A stretch of 64,000 nucleotides of DNA from Nostoc carneum NIES-2107 (GTDB lineage: Bacteria > Cyanobacteriota > Cyanobacteriia > Cyanobacteriales > Nostocaceae). Position numbers and translations under genes: made by a program. This document shows positions 26,498 through 36,169 of this stretch, one piece after another. How positions within the stretch are numbered: the stretch's first letter is position 1; the number at the start of each line of letters is the position of its first letter. The stretch lies in contig AP018180.1 in the NCBI GenBank assembly GCA_002368155.1, positions 1,632,777 to 1,696,776 of the forward strand, read 5' to 3'. The notes under the pieces are model-generated. The model did no database searches, was not told the origin of the DNA, and saw nothing but the letters and a program-made list of their open reading frames with translations.

Positions 26498-27433
26498 GTG
26501 AAAAAGATTAGTTTACAAATAGCTGCTTGTAGTTTGTTTCTGAGTTTGTTGACTTTACAACAAAGCAATGGCAATACTACCGAAAGTATCCAAACTGTGA
26601 TGGATAGTAACGCCAAAATCGAAAAATTAGCTGAGGGTTTGAAATTTACAGAAGGGCCTGTCTGGCATCGAGATGGCTTTTTACTGTTTAGCGATATTCC
26701 CGGCGACACTATTTATAAATGGACAACTGACGGGAAACTTGCTGTATTTCGTCATCCGGCTGGTAATCCCAACGGCAACACTTTTGATCGACAAGGAAGA
26801 TTAATTACAGCCCAACATAATCGTCGCCTTGTCCGCACAGAAAAAAACGGTAAAATCACAGTCTTGGCTGAACGCTATCAGGGTAAGCGACTCAATAGCC
26901 CTAACGATGTTGTCGTCAAATCCGATGGCAGCATTTATTTTACAGACCCACCTTACGGCCTCAAACAGGAAGAAAAAGAAGAACTCGGATTTTATGGAAT
27001 TTATCGTTGGCGACCAAATCGCAGGTTGGTTTTACTAAATAAAGAGATGGTGCGCCCAAATGGAATAGCGTTTTCACCAGATGAGAAACAACTTTATGTG
27101 AGTGATTCAGAAAAATTACACATCAAAGTTTTTGCTGTGAAGCCAGATGGCACTTTAAGCCCGGGTAAAGTGTTTGCAGAGTTACCTGGCCCCAACGAAA
27201 AAGGTATACCCGATGGGCTAAAGGTAGATAGCAAAGGCAACATCTACTGTAGCGGCCCAGAAGGAATTTGGATTTTCTCACCGACAGGTCAACTATTGGG
27301 TAAAATTATCGTCCCCGAAGTAGTCACAAATTTAGCTTGGGGCAATAAAGACTACAAAACCCTTTACATCACAGCAGGTAAGGGACTCTATCGTATTCCG
27401 TTGAAGGTAGCTGGCGAAGTACCGGGGAGATGA
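26498..27433 (+). CDS. Exported SMP-30/gluconolactonase-family protein, 311 aa
   Basis: GTG start preceded by GAGGAG. A signal peptide (ISLQIAACSLFLSLLTL) leads to a six-bladed beta-propeller with the family's metal ligands: E in FTEGPVW, N in LNSPNDVV, and D in SDSEKL. It would hydrolyse sugar lactones or similar esters in the periplasm. Blade repeats such as GNTFDRQGRLITAQ and GLKVDSKGNIYCSGPEG are visible. Its last codons abut a heptamer tract, and the next gene is also exported, so the two may form a pair. Confidence 0.9.
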   Translation: MKKISLQIAACSLFLSLLTLQQSNGNTTESIQTVMDSNAKIEKLAEGLKFTEGPVWHRDGFLLFSDIPGDTIYKWTTDGKLAVFRHPAGNPNGNTFDRQGRLITAQHNRRLVRTEKNGKITVLAERYQGKRLNSPNDVVVKSDGSIYFTDPPYGLKQEEKEELGFYGIYRWRPNRRLVLLNKEMVRPNGIAFSPDEKQLYVSDSEKLHIKVFAVKPDGTLSPGKVFAELPGPNEKGIPDGLKVDSKGNIYCSGPEGIWIFSPTGQLLGKIIVPEVVTNLAWGNKDYKTLYITAGKGLYRIPLKVAGEVPGR

Positions 27434-27584
27434 GGGGATTGGGGACTGGGGATTGGGGACTGGGGACTGGGGACTGGGGATTGGAGATGAGGGAAATGAG
27501 AGGACAAGGTGAGAAATTCTCATTACCAATTACCAATTACCAATTACCAATTACCAATTACCAATTACCAATTACCAATTACCC
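27434..27584. repeat. Heptamer tracts between the SMP-30 and DUF4380-like genes
   Basis: (GGGGATT/GGGGACT)n, a GATGAGG piece, then (CAATTAC)n up to one base before the next start codon. The 5' leader of the following gene is therefore repeat-derived and carries no Shine-Dalgarno. Confidence 0.85.
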
Positions 27585-27585
27585 T

Positions 27586-28608
27586 ATGAAAAATAAACTT
27601 TTACACCTATTTTGTGCTGGGTTGTTGGCTGTTGTGATTGTAGGTGGAAAGCCTTCACCAGCAAATGTTTCTCAGCAAAAAGCCCCATTAGAAAATGCAA
27701 AACTTACAGTTACGAAAACCAATTACCAAGGCTGGAAAGATTCTTGGGTGTTGAGTAATGGTGAAGTAGAGGCTGTGATAGTACCAGCTATAGGCCGAGT
27801 TATGCAGTTTCGGTTTAAGGGGGAAGAAAATACATTTTGGGAAAATGCCAAAATTGCTGGTAAAGCGCCTAACCCAAAAGCGAAAAAATGGGAGAATTTC
27901 GGCGGCGATAAAACTTGGCCTGCACCTCAGTCAGATTGGGAAAAAATCACCGGTAGAGGTTGGCCGCCGCCACTAGGATTTGATTCTTTGAATTCTGGTT
28001 CAATTCAGTCACGGTTTAAGGGCAATGAGGTGACGTTAATTTATCCTGTAGAACCGTTTTACGGCATTCGGACTTACCGTCGAATTAAACTTGATGCCAA
28101 AAAAGCCGTAATGACCATTTCTACAACGTTTGAAAAGGTCAAAGGTAAACCAAAAGATGTTTCTGTTTGGGTGATTACACAGTTGCGCGAACCTGTGGCG
28201 GTATATGCAGCTTTACCGCAACCTTCCATATTTCCTAAAGGCTATAACAAGCAATCTGAGGAATTACCAGCGAATTTAAAGGTAGAAAACGGCATCATTT
28301 CCTTGACACGCGACCCCAAAAAATCGCACAAAATTGGCTGTGATGCTAGTAGCTTGTTATGGGTTGGGGAAAAGGTTGCAGTCCGCATGGATTCGCCCAG
28401 AATAGCTGGGGTGAGTTATCCTGACCAAGAAAGTAGTGCCGAAATTTTTACCAGCGCTGACCCAGATGCTTTTATAGAACTAGAATTTCTCAGTCCGCTG
28501 AAAAACTTGAAAATAGGTCAGCGAATGGATTTGACGACAACTTATACTTTAATACGGCGTAAAAGTGCGATCGCAGACCAAGAAGCCAGAATGATATTCG
28601 GTAGATAA
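27586..28608 (+). CDS. Exported DUF4380-like protein, 340 aa
   Basis: A signal peptide (LLHLFCAGLLAVVIVGG) is followed by a galactose-mutarotase-like beta-sandwich: the VLSNGEVEAVIVPAIGRVMQF opening, LGFDSLNSGSI, GIRTYRRIKLD, VWVITQLREPV, and LEFLSPLKNL. This fits the DUF4380 family, which is carbohydrate-epimerase-like but of unproven activity. The ATG at 27586 is used because the frame upstream is pure repeat. Same strand as the SMP-30 gene, 152 bases downstream, so the pair may process an extracellular sugar or lactone. Confidence 0.75.
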   Translation: MKNKLLHLFCAGLLAVVIVGGKPSPANVSQQKAPLENAKLTVTKTNYQGWKDSWVLSNGEVEAVIVPAIGRVMQFRFKGEENTFWENAKIAGKAPNPKAKKWENFGGDKTWPAPQSDWEKITGRGWPPPLGFDSLNSGSIQSRFKGNEVTLIYPVEPFYGIRTYRRIKLDAKKAVMTISTTFEKVKGKPKDVSVWVITQLREPVAVYAALPQPSIFPKGYNKQSEELPANLKVENGIISLTRDPKKSHKIGCDASSLLWVGEKVAVRMDSPRIAGVSYPDQESSAEIFTSADPDAFIELEFLSPLKNLKIGQRMDLTTTYTLIRRKSAIADQEARMIFGR

Positions 28609-28618
28609 TGTCATAACT

Positions 28619-28651
28619 GTTGACTGTTGACTGTTGACTGTTGACTGTTGA
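28619..28651. repeat. Tandem (TGTTGAC)n
   Basis: Four and a half TGTTGAC heptamers ten bases after the DUF4380-like stop. The rest of the long gap 28652-29273 is AT-rich with one small hairpin at 28759-28775 and no gene. Confidence 0.8.
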
Positions 28652-29273
28652 TGGTCAACGACCTGATGACGCGATTATGCAAAAGCACAGGGGATAAGAA
28701 GAATCAACTTTTCATGGATAAAATTCTCTATTCCCTGTTCCTTGATTTTTTGAAACATAGCCAGAAATACTGGCTGGGTATACTTTAAAAAAAATAAACA
28801 GTCTAAAAATCTTGTCACTAAACAAGATAAAGTGAGACGCAGTATTTAGTAAGTGAGCCTGATTAAACTGAAATATGTAAAGTTTTGTATGGGCAAGGGC
28901 AAAAGCTTAAAAGTTAAGGCTTTTCGCTGTTCTCCTGCATCTACTGCAATATAGTTTCGTTTATTGATAAGCATTTACTGAACTGCACATTTGAGCATAT
29001 AAGCCTCCAAATACCGCTTTGAGAAGCAAGCAGCAAATATGAGAAATGCCTGGTTTTCTGTTCCTTTGCTGCTTCAAAGCAACCACACAGGCGACTCACT
29101 AGCCGCTATGAAAGCAACACTAGCCCTTAACCCCTAGTCCCTTGTTTATTCTCAGCAACTAAGAACAAAGTTAATAGAGATGTATAATTAGCGCGTCTCC
29201 TCCTTTTTATAGATAAAAGTATAAAGTTAAAGGCTGGCCGGATTTCTGTTTTCTGTACCCTGATAAGGAGCAT

Positions 29274-32200
29274 ATGTGGCAACAAGAAAAAAAAGATAGT
29301 GCAATAGTCCGACTGGCATTACTGCTGGCGATAGGAACTACACCTATGGCAGCAACTCTCTTAGTGCCAACACCGATACAGGCACAATCTGCAACTGATG
29401 CTCCCGCTTTTCCTGTGCCAAAAACATTGGAAAATGGGACTACAGTGCGGATTGATGGTTCAAGTAGCTTGAGTGTAATTAATCAAAACTTGAAGCAAAG
29501 TTTTGAGAAGCAATACTCTGGCAGCAAAGTGGAAGTAGCGGCTAATGGTACTGATGCCGCACTGAAAGCTGTGCTAGAGGGCAAAATTGATGTAGCAGCT
29601 CTAGGACGTGGCTTGACACCACAAGAACAAGCAAAAGGGTTAGCGCAAGTCCGCTTATACCGCGAAAAGATTGCCATCATTGTCGGTGCGGAGAATCCGT
29701 TTAAAGGTAGCTTGACTGGTAGGGAATTCGCCAGGATTTTCCGGGGACGCAGCATTACAGATTGGTCGCAGGTAGGCGGGCCAAAGGGTAAAATTCGCGT
29801 CATTGATCGCCCCGCAACTAGCGACACTAGAGAAAATTTGCGTAGTTATCCAGTATTTAAGGCTGCTAACTTCACTACAGGCACAAATGCAATTCAAGTA
29901 CCGGAAGATAACACCGCAGAAATCGCTAAGCAATTGGGTAAAGATGGTATCAGCTATGCTTTAGCCAATCAAGTATCGCAACTCCCAGGAGTGCGGACTC
30001 TCAAGGTACATCAAACCTCACCTACCGATCCCAAATATCCTTTCTCCCAGCCTTTAGTTTACGTCTACAAGAAAAACCCCAACGCGGCGACAGCTGCGTT
30101 CCTGGGTTTTGCGATCGCACCGCCAGGTAAGCAAGCCATAGAACAAGCCAGAACAGCCGAAGCCGCTGCGATCGCCAAAGGTGGGATACAAGCTTTGGTA
30201 GCAACAACTGCTACTAATTCCCCGGCAGTTGCAGCGGTAACAAATAATACTATTTCTCCCACAATTGCTGCCGCCACAACTGCTGAAACCAGTGCCCCCA
30301 CAACTGAGGCGACAACGGCGGCAACTACTGCCCCCACAACCGAAGGCATAACTAATACTGCAGACCCTAGTGCAACTACTGCCCCAGCCGCCACTTCGGG
30401 AACTGCTGCGGATAGCAATGCCAGCGTGCAGCGAGAAGCACCATTTTGGTTATTATTGCCTTTGTTGGCGATCGCAGCTTTAGGCGGATTGTCTTGGTGG
30501 TTACTCAAAAGACGCTCATCAGCAGAAGATACAACAAGCACAGACTTAGGATCTGCGCCCACAGCACCACCTTTACCAGTAGACCCGAATCAGTCAGCAC
30601 CCGCAGCAACTCACCCCCCTTTAGCAGCAGGCACAGGTGCAGCCCTATCTTCGGAAGAGATGAGAAATACGGGCGAATTTGCATGGGATACCGAAGCCCC
30701 AGCAGCGGTGGTAAATACTTCTTATCCCAACTTAGCAGATGCGTCTAAAGTTACACCTCAACCAGAATCGCCGCCAGAGCCAGTATTATCTGATACTCCT
30801 GATGCTCCTAGCGCCAATGTCACAGAAACACCTCAGCCAGAATCCAATATTGGCGAAAATATCTCCACAGCAGGGGCTACAGCCTTGGCTGGGGGTGCGG
30901 CTTTAGCAGCAGGTGCAGTCGGCTGGTCTGTGGTGGATGGTAAGGAAAGCACTCCAGAAGAGCCTAAGACTACAGTTCAAGGCAGTGATTATACTCTATG
31001 GGATACACCTGCATCTGATGCAGTCCTAGCTGAGATAGAACAACCTAACCCTGAAACTACAGACGCAATTCCAGATTCACCACCAGTTCCAGAACCCACA
31101 GCAGATGTAGTCTCCACAATTGAAATTGCACCTGCCAACACTGATACGCCAGCTGTCGGCGAACCAACATCGGATGTAGGACTGCCAATTATTGAAACAG
31201 CCGCCGCACTTCCCGATTTACCAACAGTGGACGAACCTACAGCAGAGGTATTGCTGCCAGATGTGGCAGAATCAACATCTGATCTGGAAACAGCCGCCAC
31301 ACTCCCAGATTTGCCAGATGTCGGGGAACCAACATCGGAGGTATTGCTACCGGATGTGGAAGAACCAACAGCGGATGCATCACTGCCAATTATTGAAACA
31401 GCTGCTGCACTTCCCCATTTGCCAGATGTCGGCGAACCTACATCAGAAACAGCTACACTCCCAGATTTACCTGATTTTCCAGAAGTGGATTTAAATGCCA
31501 TAGCAGACGAAGCCGAAGCAACTGGTGAACCCACAGAAGAAATCGAGGAAATTTTCGCGAATCTACCAGAAGAGACCACAGAAACAGTAGAAAGCTTACC
31601 CGCAGAAGATTCTCTACCTAATTTAGGGGCTGTAGCTGCTGGTGCAGTAGCAGCAGGTGCAGGAATTGGCGCTTGGTCTCAAGTTTATGGCAGAGAAGAA
31701 TCGCCGGAATCAAACATACCAACTGCTACAAATGATAGTGATGCCACAGTAGCAGATCATCTTGAGAACAGAGTTACTCTCAGATCCCACACACCCAAAT
31801 GGGCTTATGCTGCGTGGCAAATTTCTGATGCTAATAAGCAAATATTGGCAGATTCCGGTTCTCCATTATTACTGCGGCTATATGATGTCACAGGCATCGA
31901 CCTGAGTTATCAAACTCCGCACCTGGTGCAGCAGTATGAATGCGATGTAACATCATACGATCGCTTTGTGGCAATTCCGGCTAGCGATCGCAACTACATT
32001 GTAGAAATTGGTTATCTTACAGCAAATAACTGGGTATTAATTGACCGTTCTGAGACCGTACGTGTCTTTAGCAGTCCCTACACCACGGAGGAAGCAGCAG
32101 ACACCCAAGTAGCAGACAAGGTAACCCTTTCGCCCCAAAGTTTGCACTCAGCGAATGTTTCCTGGCAAATTTCCGAGGCAACCCAGCAGAAACTGCAAGA

Positions 32201-33488
32201 ATCAGGCTCGCAATTGACCTTACGCTTGTATGATATTACGGGGATTGACCTGAGTTATCAAACTCCCCAGTTGCTGCAGCAATATGAATGCCCAGCTGGG
32301 ACACATGAAACTGTAGTGGCAATTCCCGCTAGCGATCGCAACTACATTGCAGAAATCGGTTATGTAGCAGCAGATAACTGGGTATTAATCGACCGTTCCG
32401 AAATCTTGCGTGTCTTTGGCAGTTACTCCATCGTAGAAGACGAAACAGACAGCAAAGTTAAAGACAGGGTGACTCTCACACCCCTAAACTCGGAATCAGC
32501 TCATGTTTTGTGGGATATTACCCAGGTAACCCAGGAAATCGTGCAAAATTACGGCTATCAATTAAAGATCCGCTTGTATGATGCCACAGGAATTGACCTG
32601 AGTTATCAAACTCCCCAGTTGCTGCAAGAGTTGGAATGTCCAGACGGCACAAATGAAACTGTAATAGCGATTCCGAGAAGCGATCGCAACTACATTGCAG
32701 AAATCGGTTATGTAACAGCAGGCGGCTGGGTATTAATCGACCGTTCCGAAATTGTGCGTGTCTTTAGCCCTTATATCCCAGATATCGCCAAACCAGAACC
32801 AGCACCTGTGCATGAATCAACTCCTGTAACCGAAACTCCTGTAACCGCAACCCCCACCCCGGAAGCAGCACCTGTGCATGAATTAACGCCCGTAGCCACA
32901 ACCCCCACACCAGAACCAGCTGCAAATCATCAAAGCAGCATTACCCTCACACCTCGTACCCCTAAATGGGCTTACGTTGCTTGGCACATTTCCGAAGATG
33001 ACAAGCAAACATTGCACAACGCCGGAATTTCTCAATTGATGGTTCGGCTGTACGATGTCACCGAAATTGACTTGAGTTATCAAACTCCCCAGCTAGTACA
33101 GCAATATGAATGTGAGGACTTAGTAAGCGATCGCTTTGTCGCCATCCCCAACAGCGATCGCGATTACATGACCGAAATTGGCTATATTACAGAAGGCGAT
33201 CGTTGGGAATCAATCACTCGTTCTGCCAATGTTCGTGTTTTCAATCGTCCCCACCCAGATTTCTGGTTTGTAGCGGATGCTGAGTTAATTATCCACGGCG
33301 CAACTGAGCCAGGTGCAACTGTTACCATTGGCGGTCATGACATTAAACTGAAGCCAGATGGTACTTTCCATTTGCGTATCCCCTTCTCCGACGGGTTAAT
33401 GGAATATCTAATGACAGCACATTCTGCTAATGGAGAACAAACTCAAAGCATTCATAAAAAATTCTCCCAGGAAACTCCAGAAGCATAA
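29274..33488 (+). CDS. PBP-like domain + membrane anchor + four DUF4912 domains, 1404 aa
   Basis: AAGGAG lies three bases before ATG. A signal peptide (LALLLAIGTTPMAATLLVP...QAQS) leads to a phosphate-binding-protein-like domain at ~45-310 (RIDGSSSLSVINQNL, VEVAANGTDAALKAVLEGKI, DVAALGRGLTPQE). A Thr/Ala linker is followed by one transmembrane helix at ~389-413 (FWLLLPLLAIAALGGLSWWL, then KRR) and an acidic Pro/Glu linker with degenerate DLPDVGEPTSE repeats and two glycine-zipper segments. Four DUF4912 units end the protein at ~836-934, 949-1049, 1063-1165 and 1221-1322 (RLYDVTGIDLSYQTP, IPASDRNYIVEIGY), plus a small Ig-like tail. The KRR after the helix places the DUF4912 part in the cytoplasm and the binding domain outside. 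Function unknown; a transmembrane sensor is inferred. Confidence 0.85.
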   Translation: MWQQEKKDSAIVRLALLLAIGTTPMAATLLVPTPIQAQSATDAPAFPVPKTLENGTTVRIDGSSSLSVINQNLKQSFEKQYSGSKVEVAANGTDAALKAVLEGKIDVAALGRGLTPQEQAKGLAQVRLYREKIAIIVGAENPFKGSLTGREFARIFRGRSITDWSQVGGPKGKIRVIDRPATSDTRENLRSYPVFKAANFTTGTNAIQVPEDNTAEIAKQLGKDGISYALANQVSQLPGVRTLKVHQTSPTDPKYPFSQPLVYVYKKNPNAATAAFLGFAIAPPGKQAIEQARTAEAAAIAKGGIQALVATTATNSPAVAAVTNNTISPTIAAATTAETSAPTTEATTAATTAPTTEGITNTADPSATTAPAATSGTAADSNASVQREAPFWLLLPLLAIAALGGLSWWLLKRRSSAEDTTSTDLGSAPTAPPLPVDPNQSAPAATHPPLAAGTGAALSSEEMRNTGEFAWDTEAPAAVVNTSYPNLADASKVTPQPESPPEPVLSDTPDAPSANVTETPQPESNIGENISTAGATALAGGAALAAGAVGWSVVDGKESTPEEPKTTVQGSDYTLWDTPASDAVLAEIEQPNPETTDAIPDSPPVPEPTADVVSTIEIAPANTDTPAVGEPTSDVGLPIIETAAALPDLPTVDEPTAEVLLPDVAESTSDLETAATLPDLPDVGEPTSEVLLPDVEEPTADASLPIIETAAALPHLPDVGEPTSETATLPDLPDFPEVDLNAIADEAEATGEPTEEIEEIFANLPEETTETVESLPAEDSLPNLGAVAAGAVAAGAGIGAWSQVYGREESPESNIPTATNDSDATVADHLENRVTLRSHTPKWAYAAWQISDANKQILADSGSPLLLRLYDVTGIDLSYQTPHLVQQYECDVTSYDRFVAIPASDRNYIVEIGYLTANNWVLIDRSETVRVFSSPYTTEEAADTQVADKVTLSPQSLHSANVSWQISEATQQKLQESGSQLTLRLYDITGIDLSYQTPQLLQQYECPAGTHETVVAIPASDRNYIAEIGYVAADNWVLIDRSEILRVFGSYSIVEDETDSKVKDRVTLTPLNSESAHVLWDITQVTQEIVQNYGYQLKIRLYDATGIDLSYQTPQLLQELECPDGTNETVIAIPRSDRNYIAEIGYVTAGGWVLIDRSEIVRVFSPYIPDIAKPEPAPVHESTPVTETPVTATPTPEAAPVHELTPVATTPTPEPAANHQSSITLTPRTPKWAYVAWHISEDDKQTLHNAGISQLMVRLYDVTEIDLSYQTPQLVQQYECEDLVSDRFVAIPNSDRDYMTEIGYITEGDRWESITRSANVRVFNRPHPDFWFVADAELIIHGATEPGATVTIGGHDIKLKPDGTFHLRIPFSDGLMEYLMTAHSANGEQTQSIHKKFSQETPEA

Positions 33489-33536
33489 TAGCCCCTGCTG
33501 AGAAGCCAAAATACTGTTTTTCTCAATGAAAAATTT

Positions 33537-33583
33537 AGATTCCCGATTTTCTATCTTTGAAGAAAGCGGGAATCTATTTTTTC
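33537..33583 (+). terminator. Terminator after the DUF4912 gene
   Basis: AGATTCCCG...CGGGAATCT with an extended, once-bulged TTTCT/AGAAA stem, followed by ATTTTTT, 48 bases past the stop codon. Confidence 0.8.
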
Positions 33584-33647
33584 ATAACCAGCCGAAATTA
33601 TCTGTCAAAAACATCATATATTTATAAATATTTATTTTTCATTTCTC

Positions 33648-33747
33648 ATACCAATTTGAAAAAATCATGCGACATATTGTGGGGGCAAGGCACTGCCTTG
33701 TCCTCTAGACTATATTGATGTGTTACAAACATTATTTGAATTGATAT
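33648..33747. repeat. ~100-bp interspersed palindromic element, copy 4 (reverse)
   Basis: Reverse orientation of the 74-175 family with ATACCAATT at the left and AATTGATAT at the right; central stem GGCAAGG / CCTTGTCC. The remaining 33748-34228 has no gene that I can support. Confidence 0.7.
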
Positions 33748-34228
33748 AAGCCAATAATTTATAGAAATTAAATCAGATTGGTATATAACCAAACTGACAA
33801 AAATCCAAAAATAGTTTTCTCTAATGGAATCATGAGAAAATATCTCTTCTTTAGACCATAGCTTCTAGTCTATAGTTCCGATTTTAAATATAGATGTACA
33901 ATAAAAATAACTGCTGATAGCTCACTACAGCCCAGTTCCTTCATAGGAATCTGTACGTATTGACTCCTGATTGTTTTGTGCAAAGCCAACATTCAGTAGA
34001 TTAGGGTAAATAGTGGGCTATTGATAAATATTGGGGATATCTTGTTAAATCTGTTTTGATACCAGCCGCAAATCTCCGCTTGACACTTTGACATCTGCAC
34101 AATCAACAGCCAAAACAACGATTGGCAGGTATTGATTGCATATCATTGACTGTGCCCATTTTAAATTTTAGATTGCCGATTTTAGATTTTTTTGTTCCTC
34201 TCTCGCGCCATTAAGGTGGAACAAATCT

Positions 34229-34354
34229 CAATACTACAAGGGATAGCGTTTTGAACTCAAAATAGCTTTTGGGAAAAAGGTTAAAGGTTAAGGGTTAAAG
34301 GTTGTTTCTTTCCCTTTTCCCATTCCCCTTGTCTCCCTTAACCGAAAAGTATTG
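34229..34354. repeat. 126-bp interspersed element, copy 2 (reverse)
   Basis: Ends CAATACT...CCTTAACCGAAAAGTATTG, with the internal GGTTAAAGGTTAAGGGTTAA arm and complementary CTTTCCC arm. Exactly the length of the copies at 9456 and 51169, in inverted orientation. Confidence 0.7.
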
Positions 34355-34460
34355 GAACCAATCTAAAATCGATTGACTCTGATGCTGATTTATCAGCGCA
34401 GAATGAATACTGCCAATTGCCCAGTACTTTTTGACATGGATAATCCAGAGGAATAGCCCA

Positions 34461-35168
34461 ATGAATCTTAGTAGTTTTACCCAAGAAAAAGAAAAAGATA
34501 AACACCTGAAACAGGAATCACAATGGCAAGAAAGGCAGATAATTAATCATAAAGAAGCTGAAGAAAACAACAAACCAGCGGCTGCAACATCAAGTTTACT
34601 TTTTCAAGGCGTTCATCGTGGTAGAGTTGCTATTTTTATTGATGGATTAAACCTATTGCAAGCAGCCTTGCAACTCGGTTTAGAAATTGACTATCTCAAA
34701 TTACTTTGTCGGTTAACAGAGAACTCACGATTACTGCGGGCTTTCTTTTATACTGGGATAGACCACTCGCGATCGCCTGCTATGCGTCTTCGTTCTCATG
34801 AAAAGCAGCAGGGCTTTTTATTCTGGATGCGTCGCAATGGCTATCGTGTGGTTACCAAAGAATTCCAAATTTCTGAGAATTCTAAAAAACCCAATTTAAA
34901 TGTTGAAATTGCTGTAGATATGATCAATCTCGCTCCCTACTATGATACCGCTGTCTTAGTAAGTGGAGATGGAGATTTAGCTTATGCTGTGAATGCTGTT
35001 AGTAGCACAGGAGTCCGGGTAGAAGTTGTTAGTTTACGAGCTCTGACCAGTGATATCTTAATTGATGTCGCTGACTACTTCGTTGACCTAGATAGCATTA
35101 AAAAGCACATCCAAAAGGATTCTAAGGTTGGCTATAATTATCGTCATCTCTCCACTTCTGGTCTTTAA
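34461..35168 (+). CDS. LabA-like NYN-domain protein, 235 aa
   Basis: AGAGGA eight bases before the ATG. A ~50-residue charged, Gln/Glu-rich leader precedes an NYN (PIN-like) domain with VAIFIDGLNLL (first acidic residue), VEIAVDMINLAPYYDTAV, and VLVSGDGDLAYAV. NYN proteins are predicted Mg-dependent ribonucleases. LabA, a cyanobacterial member, acts in circadian negative feedback. The catalytic Asp triad (FIDG, AVDM, GDGD) is complete. The two-component pair begins 168 bases downstream on the same strand; operon membership is uncertain. Confidence 0.85.
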   Translation: MNLSSFTQEKEKDKHLKQESQWQERQIINHKEAEENNKPAAATSSLLFQGVHRGRVAIFIDGLNLLQAALQLGLEIDYLKLLCRLTENSRLLRAFFYTGIDHSRSPAMRLRSHEKQQGFLFWMRRNGYRVVTKEFQISENSKKPNLNVEIAVDMINLAPYYDTAVLVSGDGDLAYAVNAVSSTGVRVEVVSLRALTSDILIDVADYFVDLDSIKKHIQKDSKVGYNYRHLSTSGL

Positions 35169-35336
35169 ATGACAACAAATCCACAGGTGAGTATGTCAAA
35201 AACTAGTAAATGACCGCAACCGCAAAAAAATTGCGCTACCGAAATCACTCATGGTGGTTGCAATTTTATTTTGAATTGTGAATTTTGAAATTCCCCTTGG
35301 GGTTAACTCTGCGTCTTATACTCCCGCCTAATCGAG

Positions 35337-36047
35337 ATGGATATTTTAATTGTTGAAGATGAAATAGAAATTGCCCAATTAATCCAACTGAGTTTAGAAA
35401 AAGAAGGATTTATCTGCCGTATTAGCCGTGATGGGATCAATGCCTTACGGATGTTTCAGGAACAACCACCAGATTTAATTATTTTAGATTTAATGCTGCC
35501 AGGTTTAGATGGGCTAGAAGTCTGCGCCAGAATTCGCCAAAAACCAGGTGCGAAAGACCCCTATATTTTAATGCTCACAGCTAAAGGCGAGGAAATCGAT
35601 CGCGTTATTGGCTTATCTACTGGTGCTGATGATTACATGGTTAAGCCCTTCAGCCCCAGAGAATTAGTTGCGAGAGTGCGTGCTTTGTTAAGGCGTAGCC
35701 TGCGCCAAGGGGGACAAAATCAAGTTAATCGTAGCCAACACTTTATTGTTGATATAGATCAGCGTACTGCTAGTCGTCAGCTAGATGATAACGCACCAGA
35801 AGTTTTAGACTTAACCACCTTAGAATTTAACTTGTTAAGCACCTTTGTCAGCAATCCTGGCCGAGTTTGGAACCGCACCCAACTAATTGATAAACTTTGG
35901 GGCGATAATTTTTTTGGTGATGAGCGCGTAGTCGATACTCACATAGCGCGGTTACGCAAAAAAATTGAACCCGATCCGGCTAATCCCACTTTTATTAAAA
36001 CTGTGGTGGGAGTAGGCTATAAATTTGATGACTCAACTACAATTTAG
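35337..36047 (+). CDS. OmpR-family response regulator, 236 aa
   Basis: A receiver domain with the acidic pair near E7-D8, phospho-acceptor D51 (LIILDLMLPG), T81 and K103 (YMVKPF), then an OmpR/PhoB winged helix (LTTLEFNLLSTFVSNPGRVW, VVDTHIARLRKKIEPDP, VVGVGYKF). It would be phosphorylated by the kinase encoded 122 bases downstream. The stop codon lies at a GACTTCT repeat. Target genes unknown. Confidence 0.95.
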   Translation: MDILIVEDEIEIAQLIQLSLEKEGFICRISRDGINALRMFQEQPPDLIILDLMLPGLDGLEVCARIRQKPGAKDPYILMLTAKGEEIDRVIGLSTGADDYMVKPFSPRELVARVRALLRRSLRQGGQNQVNRSQHFIVDIDQRTASRQLDDNAPEVLDLTTLEFNLLSTFVSNPGRVWNRTQLIDKLWGDNFFGDERVVDTHIARLRKKIEPDPANPTFIKTVVGVGYKFDDSTTI

Positions 36048-36090
36048 AGACTTCTACCTAAAAAAATATACTATCGCTTTCTTGGCAGAG
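36047..36090. repeat. GACTTCT-type repeat, copy 1
   Basis: GAGACTTCTACCTAAAAAAA, then TATACTATCGCTTTCTTGGC. It lies between the regulator and kinase genes. A near-identical copy flanks the kinase on its other side at 37303-37346, and a third starts at 49650. Confidence 0.7.
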
Positions 36091-36169
36091 GGGCAGCGAG
36101 CGGGGAGCAGGGGGAGAAAGAAAATATTCCTTAACCATTAAAACTTTGAAGAAAACAATATAACAGCTT

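Noticed and set aside
29039-29137. 32-residue frame upstream of the DUF4912 gene
   Set aside because: No ribosome site and no recognisable domain.
29483-31579. Long minus-strand frames inside the 1404-residue gene
   Set aside because: Low-complexity complement of Thr/Ala- and Glu/Pro-rich linkers.
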